Origin: Fimbriimonas ginsengisoli Gsoil 348 | GTDB lineage: Bacteria; Armatimonadota; Fimbriimonadia; Fimbriimonadales; Fimbriimonadaceae | DNA length: 64,000 bases | Direction: 5' to 3' | Assembly (NCBI GenBank): GCA_945881865.1 | Contig: CAMCVK010000002.1 | Location: forward strand, 62,001-126,000 | In this document: piece after piece, positions 47,795 to 56,403 of the stretch | How the letters are laid out: each line of letters begins with the position of its first letter | Numbering within the stretch: position 1 is the first letter of the stretch | Made by a program: the position numbers and the translations under genes | The notes under the pieces: model-generated | Told to the model about the DNA's origin: nothing | The model's database searches: none | The model's input: only the letters and a program-made list of their open reading frames with translations

Positions 47795-49355
47795 CGGTGA
47801 GGGTGAGGTTTCGCTCGAACGGAAGGTGGGTGGCGTTGCCAAGGTATCGCGCTTTCAGCGTGTAGGTACCTGGCTTTACAGACCGCGCGAGTCTGTACTG
47901 GTGCGTTGCGATGCCCCGGCTGTCCGTCTTCGCCCGGGCGAACTCTTTGCCGCCCAGCATGAAGATGATCGTCTGGTTTGGCGTCCAAGCTCCGGTCTTC
48001 GTGTTCTGGAGCGCAGCCCGTAGTGAAACCTGGCCGCCCGGCTTGCCGGTTGCCAACATGGTGTTTACGCGGGTTGGGTACTGGTTCACGCTGACCATTT
48101 TCAGCACGTAGTTTGAGCCGCCAAGAGAACCCATGAACTCCTGCTTCCCTTTGCTTAGGGTCGTCGGGATCTGGTAGGTCGCCTTTGCGGTGCCGGTAGA
48201 GTCCGTGGTACCGGTTCCGGCGCTCTTGCCGTCAACTTGGAAGATGACGCGTCGATTTGCGACCGGCTTACCATTTCGAACTACCTTCGCCTCGATCGGA
48301 ACCTGATCTCCCGGCCAACCAGAGCCAACGTTCATGCTGAGCCGCTCGCCTCGCCGGGTCCATCGAGCGGCTCGCAAGTAATGGGTTCCAGGCTCAAGCG
48401 CATAGCCGACCGCCGTTCCATCTTCCGAAATACCCATCGCGTAGGCAAATCCTGCATCCCCTTTCGGGAGCGGCGTGAAGTCATTTCCTTCGAAAACGCC
48501 CGGGCTGTAGTACTGCGTGTCATTTTCAAGGGATGTGAAGTACCCAACTGCCAACCCGCTATCGTTAATGTCGCTCAAGCTGATGTGACTATTCAAGCCA
48601 CGCTCAATGAGCTTCACGTCGCCGGTTGCGGTCCAGATCGCACCGACGGAAATATGGAACTCGTTTCCATCAACATCCGTTCGCACCACTTGACCAGAGG
48701 CGATGACGCTTCCGATGTTTGAGATTCGGCTCGCGGTGGCATGGCTAAGCTCGCTCACCAGCGGCATGGGCGTTCCTTTCTTCCAGATACAGGGAACTAC
48801 CTCGGAGTTGTTACCCAAGTAGTAGCCAACGATGTCACCGTCATTGTTTACGTCCGAAGCGACTCCGTAACCATTGGGCGTCGCAAGCTCTCGAATGACG
48901 CCTCCCTCCCAAACTACTGGCTTGTTAACGTGATCGACCTGGATATGGCCAACGATCATCGTGCCAGCATCATTGATGGCCAGTGCCAGCCGGTCGTACC
49001 CATCTCCGGCCAGCTCCGTTGGGATACCGTTCTCCCAAGAAACCGCTTTCATGCGGTAGTCGCCGAGGGAGTAGCCATAGCCGATGACCGTACCGGAGTC
49101 GGAAATGTCGACCGCGACGGTGCTTTCGTAGCCGGGCAGCTCGGTTACCGTGTTCCCGGTCCACAGCAGGGCACGCAAGTTATGGTCGGGGCGGCTTTCG
49201 ACTCCCACCGTAACTCCCGCATTGTTCACTCCAAACGCGTAGGCGACGCTGCCTTCGGTGAACTTGGGCAGGAACTCAAGCTGATATTCTGCGTTCGCGG
49301 CGGCGACCGTCGCAAGAAGAGCGATAAGAGAAGAGACTTTCAATCGGGATTGCAT
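47781..49355 (-). CDS. exported HAF-repeat protein with Ig-like domains
   Basis: A 524-residue secreted protein. A signal peptide (1-22, ATVAAANA) is followed by about seven repeats of HAF type (AFGVNNAGVTVG, VDISDSGTVIGYG, SDVNNDGDIVGYY, MGISEDGTAVGYA; about 35-335). Two bacterial Ig-like domains follow (about 340-524, ending in a filamin-like YLGNATHLPFERNLTLTV). Expected to be extracellular, with an adhesive or structural role. A GGAG ribosome site precedes the ATG. It lacks a PEP-CTERM tail. Confidence 0.8.
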   Translation of the reverse strand: MQSRLKVSSLIALLATVAAANAEYQLEFLPKFTEGSVAYAFGVNNAGVTVGVESRPDHNLRALLWTGNTVTELPGYESTVAVDISDSGTVIGYGYSLGDYRMKAVSWENGIPTELAGDGYDRLALAINDAGTMIVGHIQVDHVNKPVVWEGGVIRELATPNGYGVASDVNNDGDIVGYYLGNNSEVVPCIWKKGTPMPLVSELSHATASRISNIGSVIASGQVVRTDVDGNEFHISVGAIWTATGDVKLIERGLNSHISLSDINDSGLAVGYFTSLENDTQYYSPGVFEGNDFTPLPKGDAGFAYAMGISEDGTAVGYALEPGTHYLRAARWTRRGERLSMNVGSGWPGDQVPIEAKVVRNGKPVANRRVIFQVDGKSAGTGTTDSTGTAKATYQIPTTLSKGKQEFMGSLGGSNYVLKMVSVNQYPTRVNTMLATGKPGGQVSLRAALQNTKTGAWTPNQTIIFMLGGKEFARAKTDSRGIATHQYRLARSVKPGTYTLKARYLGNATHLPFERNLTLTVTAP

Positions 49356-49530
49356 ATGATTAACTCCGTTGTTCGTTAGCTGAATACCCTGAACACTTGA
49401 GAAGAGTTTACGTGGTCCTAGACAGCTATGTCATAAAGCCGTGATATTTCCCGACCCTATCCTGGAGCATGTGTCCCTTCTCCGTACCATCTTGGCCGAT
49501 GGATGGAACAGATTGGTGCCAAGATGAAAC

Positions 49531-50259
49531 ATGCCTTCCATTCGATGGCCCGGAGTTGACGATGTTGAAGAGGCCGCGCGCACCGTTGGCCCCAGAATCC
49601 GTGAGTTACGCGAGTCGCGCAGCCTCACGATCCGAGAACTTGCTTGCCGATGCCAGATCAGCCCAACCACATTGATTCGCTTAGAGCAGGGCAACCCGAT
49701 TGCCGAGCGACCTCTCCAAAAGCTGTGCGACGGCCTGCAAACCATTTTGCCCAACTTGCTGGTGAGCACGGAGGGTTGGGACCGCCCGTTCCGCGTCGAC
49801 CGCGCTTCCGATTCACCCTGGCGAATCGCGTTTCGCCGCGAAAAGGCTCCCAGCCATCTGAAGGATTTCGACCCAATCTCGGAAGAAGCCGAGCGTAATC
49901 GACTCGGCTCGGTTGGCTTCGTTACCGGTTTTCTTAGGTCGCTTGACTGCAAACTTCGCCGGGGCAAGTTCGAAGCCGCAATTGTGGAACTGCACGGCAA
50001 CCAGGAGAAGCCGGGTTACCGTCACTCCGGTGAGGAATTCATCTACTGCCTTCAGGGCCGCCTGAAACTAACGATTGCCAAAGAGACGATTATCTTAGAG
50101 CCCGGCGACGCGGTGACATTCCTTCCCCGGTTTCGGCACCGCTACGAGAGCGACATTGCCTCGAAGCCCGGCGTCGCCCCCACGCGCATCCTCATGGTTT
50201 GGCAGGAAGGCGAAGAAGACGAGCTGAGCCGCTTGCACGACGACGAGTGCCTGATTTAG
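49531..50259 (+). CDS. XRE-type regulator with C-terminal cupin
   Basis: A 242-residue transcription factor. The helix-turn-helix (about 20-75; IRELACRCQISPTTLIRLEQG) is followed by a cupin domain (about 140-235) with HSGEEFIYCLQGRLKL and a PRFRHRYES metal-site region. Such regulators sense small molecules and often control amine, sugar or stress genes. The gene converges with the aldo/keto reductase (4-base overlap). The preceding gap 49356-49530 contains nothing else certain. Confidence 0.85.
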   Translation: MPSIRWPGVDDVEEAARTVGPRIRELRESRSLTIRELACRCQISPTTLIRLEQGNPIAERPLQKLCDGLQTILPNLLVSTEGWDRPFRVDRASDSPWRIAFRREKAPSHLKDFDPISEEAERNRLGSVGFVTGFLRSLDCKLRRGKFEAAIVELHGNQEKPGYRHSGEEFIYCLQGRLKLTIAKETIILEPGDAVTFLPRFRHRYESDIASKPGVAPTRILMVWQEGEEDELSRLHDDECLI

Positions 50260-51197
50260 GCGAGAACTTCGAGACGACGCAGCTGAGATTCGGATAGTCG
50301 CAGTCGCGCACCTGCAATCGCTTCCACCGCGCGGGCCGCATCCAGCGTGCCGATGATCGGGAAAACGGCTCCAGGCTGATTCGTAAGATAGGCAATGGCA
50401 ACATCTCCCGCCGTCGCGCCTTCCTCGTCGGCGATCGCGTCGGCAACCTCGAGTCGAGCGCGGTTCGTCGGGCTATCGAACCCAGCCCCGGCTTCACCAC
50501 CCGAGGCAAAGAACCCGTTTGAAGTCGCAGAGAACGGCGACAGGGCCACGCCATTCTCCGAGGCCCAAAGCGCCTCCGCCGGAGAATTCGTCCGGGTGGT
50601 CGGGTCTTCCGTCTCCTTCCAACTCGGCACCCCTAGGCTCCACTGGTTCTGCCAAAAGCTGAATCCTGGCTTTCCGACCGACGTCGCATAGGCGTTTGCG
50701 GCCTGAATGCGCGCCAGCGGCCAGTTGCTCGCCCCGATATACGTGGTTCTGCCGGCCGCAACAAATTCGGCCAGAACGTCAATGATCTCATCCACCGGAA
50801 TCGAAGCCGCGTCGCGATGCGCATAGTAAAGGTCTACCGAGTCCATAGCCAGACGCTCCAGGCTTTGGGCGAAATCTTGCCCTAGGATCTCCGGTGAAAG
50901 GTACCGATCCGGCCGCATATAACTGCCGAAGCCCGGATGCCCGCCCTTCGTGGCGATGAAAATCTCATCGCGTGCCCCGGATAATCGCAGGTACGCCCCG
51001 ACCGTCTCCTCGCTCACCCCTTCCCCGCCCGGAACCCATGCCGCGTAGCAGTGGGCGGTATCTAAGAAGGCTCCGCCTGCATCGAGATATGCCCCGATCA
51101 CGGAAAAGCACTCTTCGGCAGGACGGCGCGTTCCCATGTCGGCGGTGCCGAGCGCAACGACGGACTTGCCCACAAGCTTGGCCGGAATCAATGACAT
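50256..51197 (-). CDS. aldo/keto reductase
   Basis: A 313-residue NADPH-dependent oxidoreductase of the (beta/alpha)8 AKR family. The tetrad is visible: D and Y in FLDTAHCYAAW, K in IATKGGHPG and H in YYAHRD. IGASNWPLARIQ and the C-terminal VFPIIGTLDAARAVEA are also typical. The substrate is unknown. TAATCT lies six bases before the ATG (leaderless), in a 42-base gap shared with the divergent VOC gene. Confidence 0.92.
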   Translation of the reverse strand: MSLIPAKLVGKSVVALGTADMGTRRPAEECFSVIGAYLDAGGAFLDTAHCYAAWVPGGEGVSEETVGAYLRLSGARDEIFIATKGGHPGFGSYMRPDRYLSPEILGQDFAQSLERLAMDSVDLYYAHRDAASIPVDEIIDVLAEFVAAGRTTYIGASNWPLARIQAANAYATSVGKPGFSFWQNQWSLGVPSWKETEDPTTRTNSPAEALWASENGVALSPFSATSNGFFASGGEAGAGFDSPTNRARLEVADAIADEEGATAGDVAIAYLTNQPGAVFPIIGTLDAARAVEAIAGARLRLSESQLRRLEVLA

Positions 51198-51203
51198 TTC
51201 GAA

Positions 51204-51232
51204 AGATTACATCACACATCTCTCGCTATAAT
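51204..51232. promoter_or_regulatory. face-to-face divergent promoters with reciprocal -10/-35 positions
   Basis: On the minus strand TAATCT (51209-51204) ends six bases before the reductase ATG. On the plus strand TATAAT (51227-51232) ends seven bases before the VOC ATG. The boxes are 17 bases apart, so each occupies the -35 position of the other. Confidence 0.6.
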
Positions 51233-51239
51233 GGGTCCG

Positions 51240-51650
51240 ATGATCATGCCCGTGCTCGCCGTCCGCGACCTCGAATCGAGTTTGCCTTTCTACCGAGATC
51301 AACTCGGCTTCCAAGTTCCGATGGTGATGCCGGATGCCGCCGGCGCGCCAAGATTTGCGGTTGCGCAGTGGGGAGAAGGTGTTTCCGTTGGCCTCAGCGC
51401 GCAAGAGACGGAAGGAGCCAAGGGCACCGGCGTCATCTTCATGGTCTACGTGCCGGACGGGACGGAAATCGATGCCTACTACGTCGAAGTCCAAGAGCGA
51501 GGGGTCGCGATCCACGAAGAAATCTCCGACTCCTACTGGGGCGACCGATGCTTCTCGGTCATCGACCCCGATGGCTACGTCTTGATGCTTTGCCAAACGA
51601 AAACCGAGATGACCTACGACGAGATCGTGTCATCCGGCACCCCCGCATAG
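51240..51650 (+). CDS. VOC (glyoxalase-like) family protein
   Basis: A 136-residue vicinal-oxygen-chelate protein (MPVLAVRDLESSLPFYRDQLGF at the start, given in part; CFSVIDPDGYVLMLCQTK at the end). Start ATG at 51240 is preferred because an upstream ATG (51231) overlaps the TATAAT box itself. Could be a glyoxalase-like or resistance-type binding protein; the substrate is unknown. Transcribed away from the aldo/keto reductase. Confidence 0.85.
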   Translation: MIMPVLAVRDLESSLPFYRDQLGFQVPMVMPDAAGAPRFAVAQWGEGVSVGLSAQETEGAKGTGVIFMVYVPDGTEIDAYYVEVQERGVAIHEEISDSYWGDRCFSVIDPDGYVLMLCQTKTEMTYDEIVSSGTPA

Positions 51651-51735
51651 GCCGTGCCGCTGCTCTGAGTTGTTTCAGAACCCCTCTGCGAGCGGAGAGG
51701 GGCAGGGGTGAGGCAAAAGCTACTAAAACCCAAAA

Positions 51736-51772
51736 AAGGGGGAGCCCAGCCATCGTGACTGGGCTCCCCCTT
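51736..51772 (-). terminator. strong terminator of secA
   Basis: A perfect 12-bp stem GGGGGAGCCCAG/CTGGGCTCCCCC, extended to 14 bp by two A-T pairs, with a nine-base loop. On the minus strand it is followed by a T-run, downstream of the secA stop (51803). Confidence 0.85.
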
Positions 51773-51802
51773 CGAGAAGGACTTCTCTCGCCCGAAGGAC
51801 CC

Positions 51803-54800
51803 TTACACCGTGCCGGACTTTCCGAGCGATGAATAGTGGCAAGCCTTGAACTTGAGGCCGCTGCCGCAAGGACAGGTCTCATTTCGACCAACCCGCTTGG
51901 GGTCGATGCCGGCCGGCCACGGAAGGCTGCCCGGCTCGGCAATCTTCTTCGCCACTGCCGTTCCGCCGCCGGTCGATTCGGCCTCGATTTCGGCTTCTAG
52001 GGCCGGCATCTCGTCCGCACCAAAGGTGAGGTTCACCTGCGGCTGCGGACGCCGAATTTCCAGCTTGAAGAGCATCTTTGTCGCGTCCTCGCGGATGTTT
52101 CGCAGCGTGTTCTGGAAGAGGTCGTACGTCTCGCGCTTATACGCAACGAGCGGATCGACCTGGCCGTAACCGCGGAGTCCGATACCCTCGCGAACGTATT
52201 CGACCAACTGCAGGTGCTCCATCCAGCGATCGTTAACCGCCTTCAGCAGCACGTACTTCTCTAGGTCAACCATGCCGTCCCCTGCACGCTCAATCTTGTC
52301 GGCATAGGCCTTATCGGCAACCTCCTGCAAGAAGGCAATGAGCTCCGGACCCGGTTGGAAGCGCTCCAAATCGGCGATGCTGGCATGATCCACCAGCGGC
52401 AGAATCTCGTTCGAGTCCTCGAACAAAACCGAGTGGTCGTAAACCCGCGTGCCGTCGTCCTCGATCATCCAGGCGTTATCCACCAAGTTGATGACCGTCT
52501 CGCGGAGGTACTCGTTCAGCTCGGCCCGGACGTCCTTGCCCAGCAAGACCTCGCGGCGAAGACCGTACACGTGCTCGCGCTGGGCGTTCAAAACGTCGTC
52601 GTATTCGAGAACGCTCTTTCGGGCCTCAAAGAAGTGGTTCTCGATCCGCTCCTGAAGCTGCAAGATCCGCTTGGTGAGGAACTTGGCGTCCACCTGGTCC
52701 ATCGGCGGCCACATCTTCAGCACCGGGTTGTCCATCATGTTCGGATTAAAGATCTTCCAAAGATGGTCTTCCAGCGAAACGTAGAATCGCGATTCGCCCG
52801 GGTCGCCCTGACGTCCGGCGCGTCCTCGAAGCTGGTTGTCAATTCGGCGCGACTCGTGCCGCTCGGTACCGAGGATGAATAGACCGCCAAGATCGCGAAC
52901 GACCTCGGCCGCCTTGCGTCGCTCCTGGTCATCGAGCGGCAACGGAGGCGTGGCGCGCTCGTTTCCGCCGCGTCGGTAGCTGACGAACGTGTCGGCATAC
53001 TCGTCGAGGCCGTCTTCCGCGATCTCGACGGTGGCCCGTGCCAACCGCACCAGATCGTCCTCGATGCGCCCGCCGAGGAGGATGTCAACGCCGCGACCGG
53101 CCATGTTCGTGGCGATCGTAACCTGGCCCTTTCGACCGGCTTCGGCAATGATGAGCGCTTCCTTCTCGTGGAACTTCGCATTCAGAACGTTGTGCGGAAT
53201 GCCGTGCCGAAGTGCTTCCTCCAGAAACGGCAGGTTGTCGCTGGTGAGGCTGAACTGCTCCAAGCACCAGGTCATCCAGTCGCCCTTCAGCACGTCGCCG
53301 CTGAGGTCGATCTTGCTGAGCAGCGAATTCAACGCCATCCGATCAATCTCAGAAAGATCCGTTTCGTAAAGCCGCTTCGAGTCCTTCGCGTTGTCGCCCT
53401 TAATGTCCTTCTTGACTTCGACGCGGTCCCGAAGTCGCCAAGCGATGATCAGCCGCTGAAGCATATCGGCGGTTAGCCGCGCCGAAACCTTCTCGGTCAT
53501 TTCGATGGAGCGGGTTCCCACGAGCACCGGTTGCTGCTTCGTGAACAGTCTCAGAATCTCCCAAACGATTCCGCGGAACTTGGCCTCCTGCGTCTTGTAA
53601 ACGATGTCCGCCTGGTCGGTTCGCTGGCTTGGCCGGTGGGTCGGAATCGAGACAACGTCGAGACCGTAAATCTTTCGGAACTCGTCCTCTTCCGTCTTTG
53701 CGGTTCCGGTCATGCCGGCCAGCCGCTCGTAGAGTCGGAAAAGGTTTTGGAAGGTGATCGTGGCAACCGTTTGGCTCTCGCGCTGAACGGCAACGTTCTC
53801 TTTCGCTTCGAGCGCCTGGTGCAGTCCGTCCGAGAAGCGGCGGCCGAACATCATACGGCCGGTGTTCTCGTCGACGATCACGACTTCGCCTTGGCGAACC
53901 ACGTAATCGACGTTCTTCTCGAACAGCGCGTACGCCTTCGCGCTCGCGTTGACGTGGTGGAAAAGCCGAGGATCGGCGGCGATGTTGTCGATCTCCATCA
54001 GCTCCTCGATGAGGTCCATGCCCTCTTCGGTGAGGCTCGCCGAGTGGTTCTTCTTGTCCGCGATGTAGTGCAGCTCCGGCTGGAGCTTCTTCACGACCTC
54101 GTTGACGCCTTTGTAAACCGAAACGTCCTCGTTCGAAGGTCCGCTAATGATATGCGGCGTTCGGGCTTCGTCGATCAGGATCGAGTCGACCTCGTCAACG
54201 ATCGCGAAGCTAAGCTCACGCATCACGAGCTCTTCTTCGCTAAACGCCATGTTATCGCGAAGGTAGTCGAATCCGAATTCGTGGTTCGTTCCGTAGATGA
54301 TGTCGCAGCCGTAGGCATCGCGCCGGCTGCACGGCACCAAGTTCTGGTAGCGCGGGTCGTTCATCTCGTTCGCGCCCGGTTGGTAAACGTACGAGCCGCC
54401 GTGCTCATCCGACTCTTGGCTTTGGCCCTGGATGATGCCCACCGAGAGGCCCATGAAGTGATAAACCGGGCCCATCCAAACGGCGTCGCGACGGGCGAGG
54501 TAGTCGTTGACGGTAACGAGGTGCGCTCCGCGGCCGTTTAGCGCGTTCAAAACGATGGGCGCAACGGCAACCAGCGTCTTTCCTTCACCGGTCTTCATTT
54601 CCGAGATTCGGCCCTGGTGCAGCACCGCGCCGCCGATCAACTGGACGTCGAACTGGCGCATGCCGAGCACGCGCTTGCTGATTTCGCGAACGGTCGCGAA
54701 GACTTCGGGGAGCATCTTGTCGAGCGACTCGCCGCCCTTTGCACGCACGCGGAACTCGGCCGAAAGCGCCTTGAGCTCGTCATCGCTCTTCTCGGCCACG

Positions 54801-54892
54801 CTGGCTTCGAGGTCGTTGATCTTCTTGAGGATGGGGGCGACGAGCTCTACGTCGCGCTTGCTGGTGTCGAAAAGTTTGCGGAGAAAATTCAT
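51803..54892 (-). CDS. secA: preprotein translocase ATPase SecA
   Basis: A 1029-residue motor of the Sec pathway at the cytoplasmic membrane. Walker A (MKTGEGKTLVAV), the DEAD-like VDEVDSILIDEARTP, YATNMAGRG-type TIATNMAGRGVDILLGG and the C-terminal zinc motif CPCGSGLKFKACH are all present. It is longer than E. coli SecA (901) mainly through an insertion of about 85 residues (about 472-560) in the second nucleotide-binding domain, between SIEMTEKVSARLT and GIPHNVLNAKFHE. Start ATG at 54892 (MNFLRKLF) is chosen by homology; the earlier in-frame start (54925) is unsupported. Confidence 0.97.
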   Translation of the reverse strand: MNFLRKLFDTSKRDVELVAPILKKINDLEASVAEKSDDELKALSAEFRVRAKGGESLDKMLPEVFATVREISKRVLGMRQFDVQLIGGAVLHQGRISEMKTGEGKTLVAVAPIVLNALNGRGAHLVTVNDYLARRDAVWMGPVYHFMGLSVGIIQGQSQESDEHGGSYVYQPGANEMNDPRYQNLVPCSRRDAYGCDIIYGTNHEFGFDYLRDNMAFSEEELVMRELSFAIVDEVDSILIDEARTPHIISGPSNEDVSVYKGVNEVVKKLQPELHYIADKKNHSASLTEEGMDLIEELMEIDNIAADPRLFHHVNASAKAYALFEKNVDYVVRQGEVVIVDENTGRMMFGRRFSDGLHQALEAKENVAVQRESQTVATITFQNLFRLYERLAGMTGTAKTEEDEFRKIYGLDVVSIPTHRPSQRTDQADIVYKTQEAKFRGIVWEILRLFTKQQPVLVGTRSIEMTEKVSARLTADMLQRLIIAWRLRDRVEVKKDIKGDNAKDSKRLYETDLSEIDRMALNSLLSKIDLSGDVLKGDWMTWCLEQFSLTSDNLPFLEEALRHGIPHNVLNAKFHEKEALIIAEAGRKGQVTIATNMAGRGVDILLGGRIEDDLVRLARATVEIAEDGLDEYADTFVSYRRGGNERATPPLPLDDQERRKAAEVVRDLGGLFILGTERHESRRIDNQLRGRAGRQGDPGESRFYVSLEDHLWKIFNPNMMDNPVLKMWPPMDQVDAKFLTKRILQLQERIENHFFEARKSVLEYDDVLNAQREHVYGLRREVLLGKDVRAELNEYLRETVINLVDNAWMIEDDGTRVYDHSVLFEDSNEILPLVDHASIADLERFQPGPELIAFLQEVADKAYADKIERAGDGMVDLEKYVLLKAVNDRWMEHLQLVEYVREGIGLRGYGQVDPLVAYKRETYDLFQNTLRNIREDATKMLFKLEIRRPQPQVNLTFGADEMPALEAEIEAESTGGGTAVAKKIAEPGSLPWPAGIDPKRVGRNETCPCGSGLKFKACHYSSLGKSGTV

Positions 54893-54961
54893 GAGGTTGG
54901 GAATCGAAAGGACGGGCGGGCACAATTGGGCCCGGTGACTCGTAAGCGAGGAGAACTCGCG

Positions 54962-55243
54962 TTACGGTCCGTCGCGATTCCGCTGACTGCTGGTCGGCTC
55001 GGCCGATGCGCCGGTTGCCTGCGCGTCAATGGCTTTTGAGGCAAGGTTCAGGGCCGGCAGAATAGCTGGGCCCGACGAAACTTGCTCCCGCGAAACGATT
55101 GCCAGGAGTTGGATGGCGGCTTCTTCACCTAAAGCGCGCGACATCGCCGCGTGCGTCGGAACTCCACCCATCCAAAGCGCAGCATCCGGCGTGCCGGATC
55201 CTTGCATTAGGATGAGAATAAGTGCGGGAAGGAAATGAAGCAT
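54962..55243 (-). CDS. small exported hypothetical protein
   Basis: A 93-residue protein with a signal-like hydrophobic start (MLHFLPALILILMQ) and a helical mature part (SRALGEEAAIQLLAIVSREQ) with a polar tail. I do not recognise it. It sits 69 bases before secA on the same strand and may share its transcript. Start 55243 is chosen for the signal sequence. Confidence 0.5.
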   Translation of the reverse strand: MLHFLPALILILMQGSGTPDAALWMGGVPTHAAMSRALGEEAAIQLLAIVSREQVSSGPAILPALNLASKAIDAQATGASAEPTSSQRNRDGP

Positions 55244-55311
55244 TCGCCGAGTACCAGAGTATAGACGGTTTACAGAACTCCGTCCCCGGGCTCTGGGTTC
55301 CCAAGACACAC

Positions 55312-55344
55312 AAAAAGACCCTCTCGCCGGGTGGCGAGAGGGTC
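55312..55344 (-). terminator. terminator of the PEP-CTERM gene
   Basis: A perfect 12-bp stem GACCCTCTCGCC/GGCGAGAGGGTC with a GGGT loop (55317-55344) is followed on the minus strand by TTTTT. Its arm is reused as an inverted repeat at 56265-56284. Confidence 0.8.
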
Positions 55345-55352
55345 GGTTGAAG
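55333..55352 (+). repeat. 20-bp inverted repeat, left copy
   Basis: Exact reverse complement of 56265-56284. The pair flanks the PEP-CTERM gene at about 910 bases. Confidence 0.75.
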
Positions 55353-55363
55353 GGGCTGAAGGT

Positions 55364-56140
55364 TCAGGCCTTCTTGCGTCGTCGGAGGAGAGCCATGGCG
55401 CCCATTCCGAGGATAGCCATCGATGCAGGCTCCGGAACCGGCTGCGTGCTCGGCTCACCAGCGATGTAGGCAAGCGTGTTGGAGAAGAGCTCGCGGTAGT
55501 TGCCTTCGGCGTGCTGGAAGTTCGCAACGTTCGGGTAGAGCGTGATGTTGGCAACGTTCTTCTTCTCGTTCACGGCAACCAGCGGGCTGCCGTTGTCCCA
55601 GTAAGCAACTACGTCGGCACCCTTGTCAACGCCGGTCCAGTCTGCGTTGTACGAACTCGACTTGAGCTCCTTGACGCCCTTCATGATCTCGTGGTTTTCG
55701 TTGAACTTACCGAGCGAAACCGACTGGTAAGCGTTGTACTCGGGACCGGTCAGCGGGTTGTAGCCGGAGTCGTTGATGCGACCGCCGAACATGCCAAGCG
55801 CGCTGTACTGACCGATGAAGGTCGACATGGCGATTCGTCCGCCAGCGTCAACGTAGTCGGCGTATCGGTCGCCCGAACCCTCGATCGGCGAGTGGTCGGC
55901 GGTAGCGAGAACGACGTCGTACTTAAGCATTTCCTCGACCGAAGGAAGGTCATCTCGGAGAGCCGAGTTGCTCAAATCAAATCGCGAGTCGCCGCCGAGC
56001 AGATCCTTCAGGGTGTCCTGAGCAAGACCGGCCTCGTTCGGCATCAGATAAAGAACTTTGATGCCCTGGGCGTTGGCGGTGCTCGTCAAGCTAATCGCTA
56101 CGGCGCTGATGGCGAGAAGAAAGAAAGTTTTGAAGTTCAT
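55364..56140 (-). CDS. PEP-CTERM sorted exported protein
   Basis: A 258-residue secreted protein. A signal peptide (1-24) precedes a class-I-glutamine-amidotransferase-like or ThuA-like flavodoxin domain (YDVVLATADHSP; GGRIAMSTFIGQYS). The C-terminal sorting tail has PVPEPAS (near 233), then a hydrophobic stretch and RRRKKA, recognised by exosortase in exopolysaccharide-linked secretion. Start ATG at 56140 gives the signal peptide; the longer frame starts in leader sequence. The setting is repeat-rich on both sides. Function of the mature domain unknown. Confidence 0.85.
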   Translation of the reverse strand: MNFKTFFLLAISAVAISLTSTANAQGIKVLYLMPNEAGLAQDTLKDLLGGDSRFDLSNSALRDDLPSVEEMLKYDVVLATADHSPIEGSGDRYADYVDAGGRIAMSTFIGQYSALGMFGGRINDSGYNPLTGPEYNAYQSVSLGKFNENHEIMKGVKELKSSSYNADWTGVDKGADVVAYWDNGSPLVAVNEKKNVANITLYPNVANFQHAEGNYRELFSNTLAYIAGEPSTQPVPEPASMAILGMGAMALLRRRKKA

Positions 56141-56154
56141 TTTGTTCACTGCTG

Positions 56155-56226
56155 AAGCTCTTGGCCTCGATGAAATAGTAGGCCATTTATAGAAAGCTCC
56201 GCAGTCCCTTCTTCCGGGCGCCAGAT
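56155..56226 (-). repeat. leader repeat next to the PEP-CTERM gene, copy A
   Basis: About 70 bases in the 5' leader of the PEP-CTERM gene, about 70 percent similar to 56312-56386. The shared core includes GATGAAATAGT and CGCAG-CC-TTCTT-type blocks. Confidence 0.6.
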
Positions 56227-56264
56227 TGCCGGGACCGGATTTCCGCGACAAGTAACCTACGCAT

Positions 56265-56284
56265 CTTCAACCGACCCTCTCGCC
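56265..56284 (-). repeat. 20-bp inverted repeat, right copy
   Basis: Exact reverse complement of 55333-55352, placed between leader copies A and A'. Confidence 0.75.
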
Positions 56285-56311
56285 GGTAGGCGAGTCATGT
56301 TCTTTCTTGAT

Positions 56312-56386
56312 GAGGCTCTCGGCCCCGATGAAATAGTGGGCGATCCACGGGAAGCTTCGCAGCCCTTTCTTTTGAGTGCTGCAATT
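56312..56386 (-). repeat. leader repeat, copy A'
   Basis: Second copy of the PEP-CTERM leader. No gene follows it except 13 codons starting at the adjacent ATG. Possibly the trace of a deleted tandem copy. Confidence 0.6.
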
Positions 56387-56403
56387 TGGTTACCGCTTTT
56401 CCG

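Noticed and set aside
51678-51715. CCCCTCT/AGAGGGG stem followed by GGCAGGGGTGAG as a terminator of the VOC gene
   Set aside because: It lacks a T-run and resembles a common intergenic repeat; the strong stem at 51736-51772 is oriented for secA instead.
53531-54541. A 336-codon plus-strand open frame opposite secA
   Set aside because: Complement of conserved secA codons; composition and lack of motifs mark it as a shadow.
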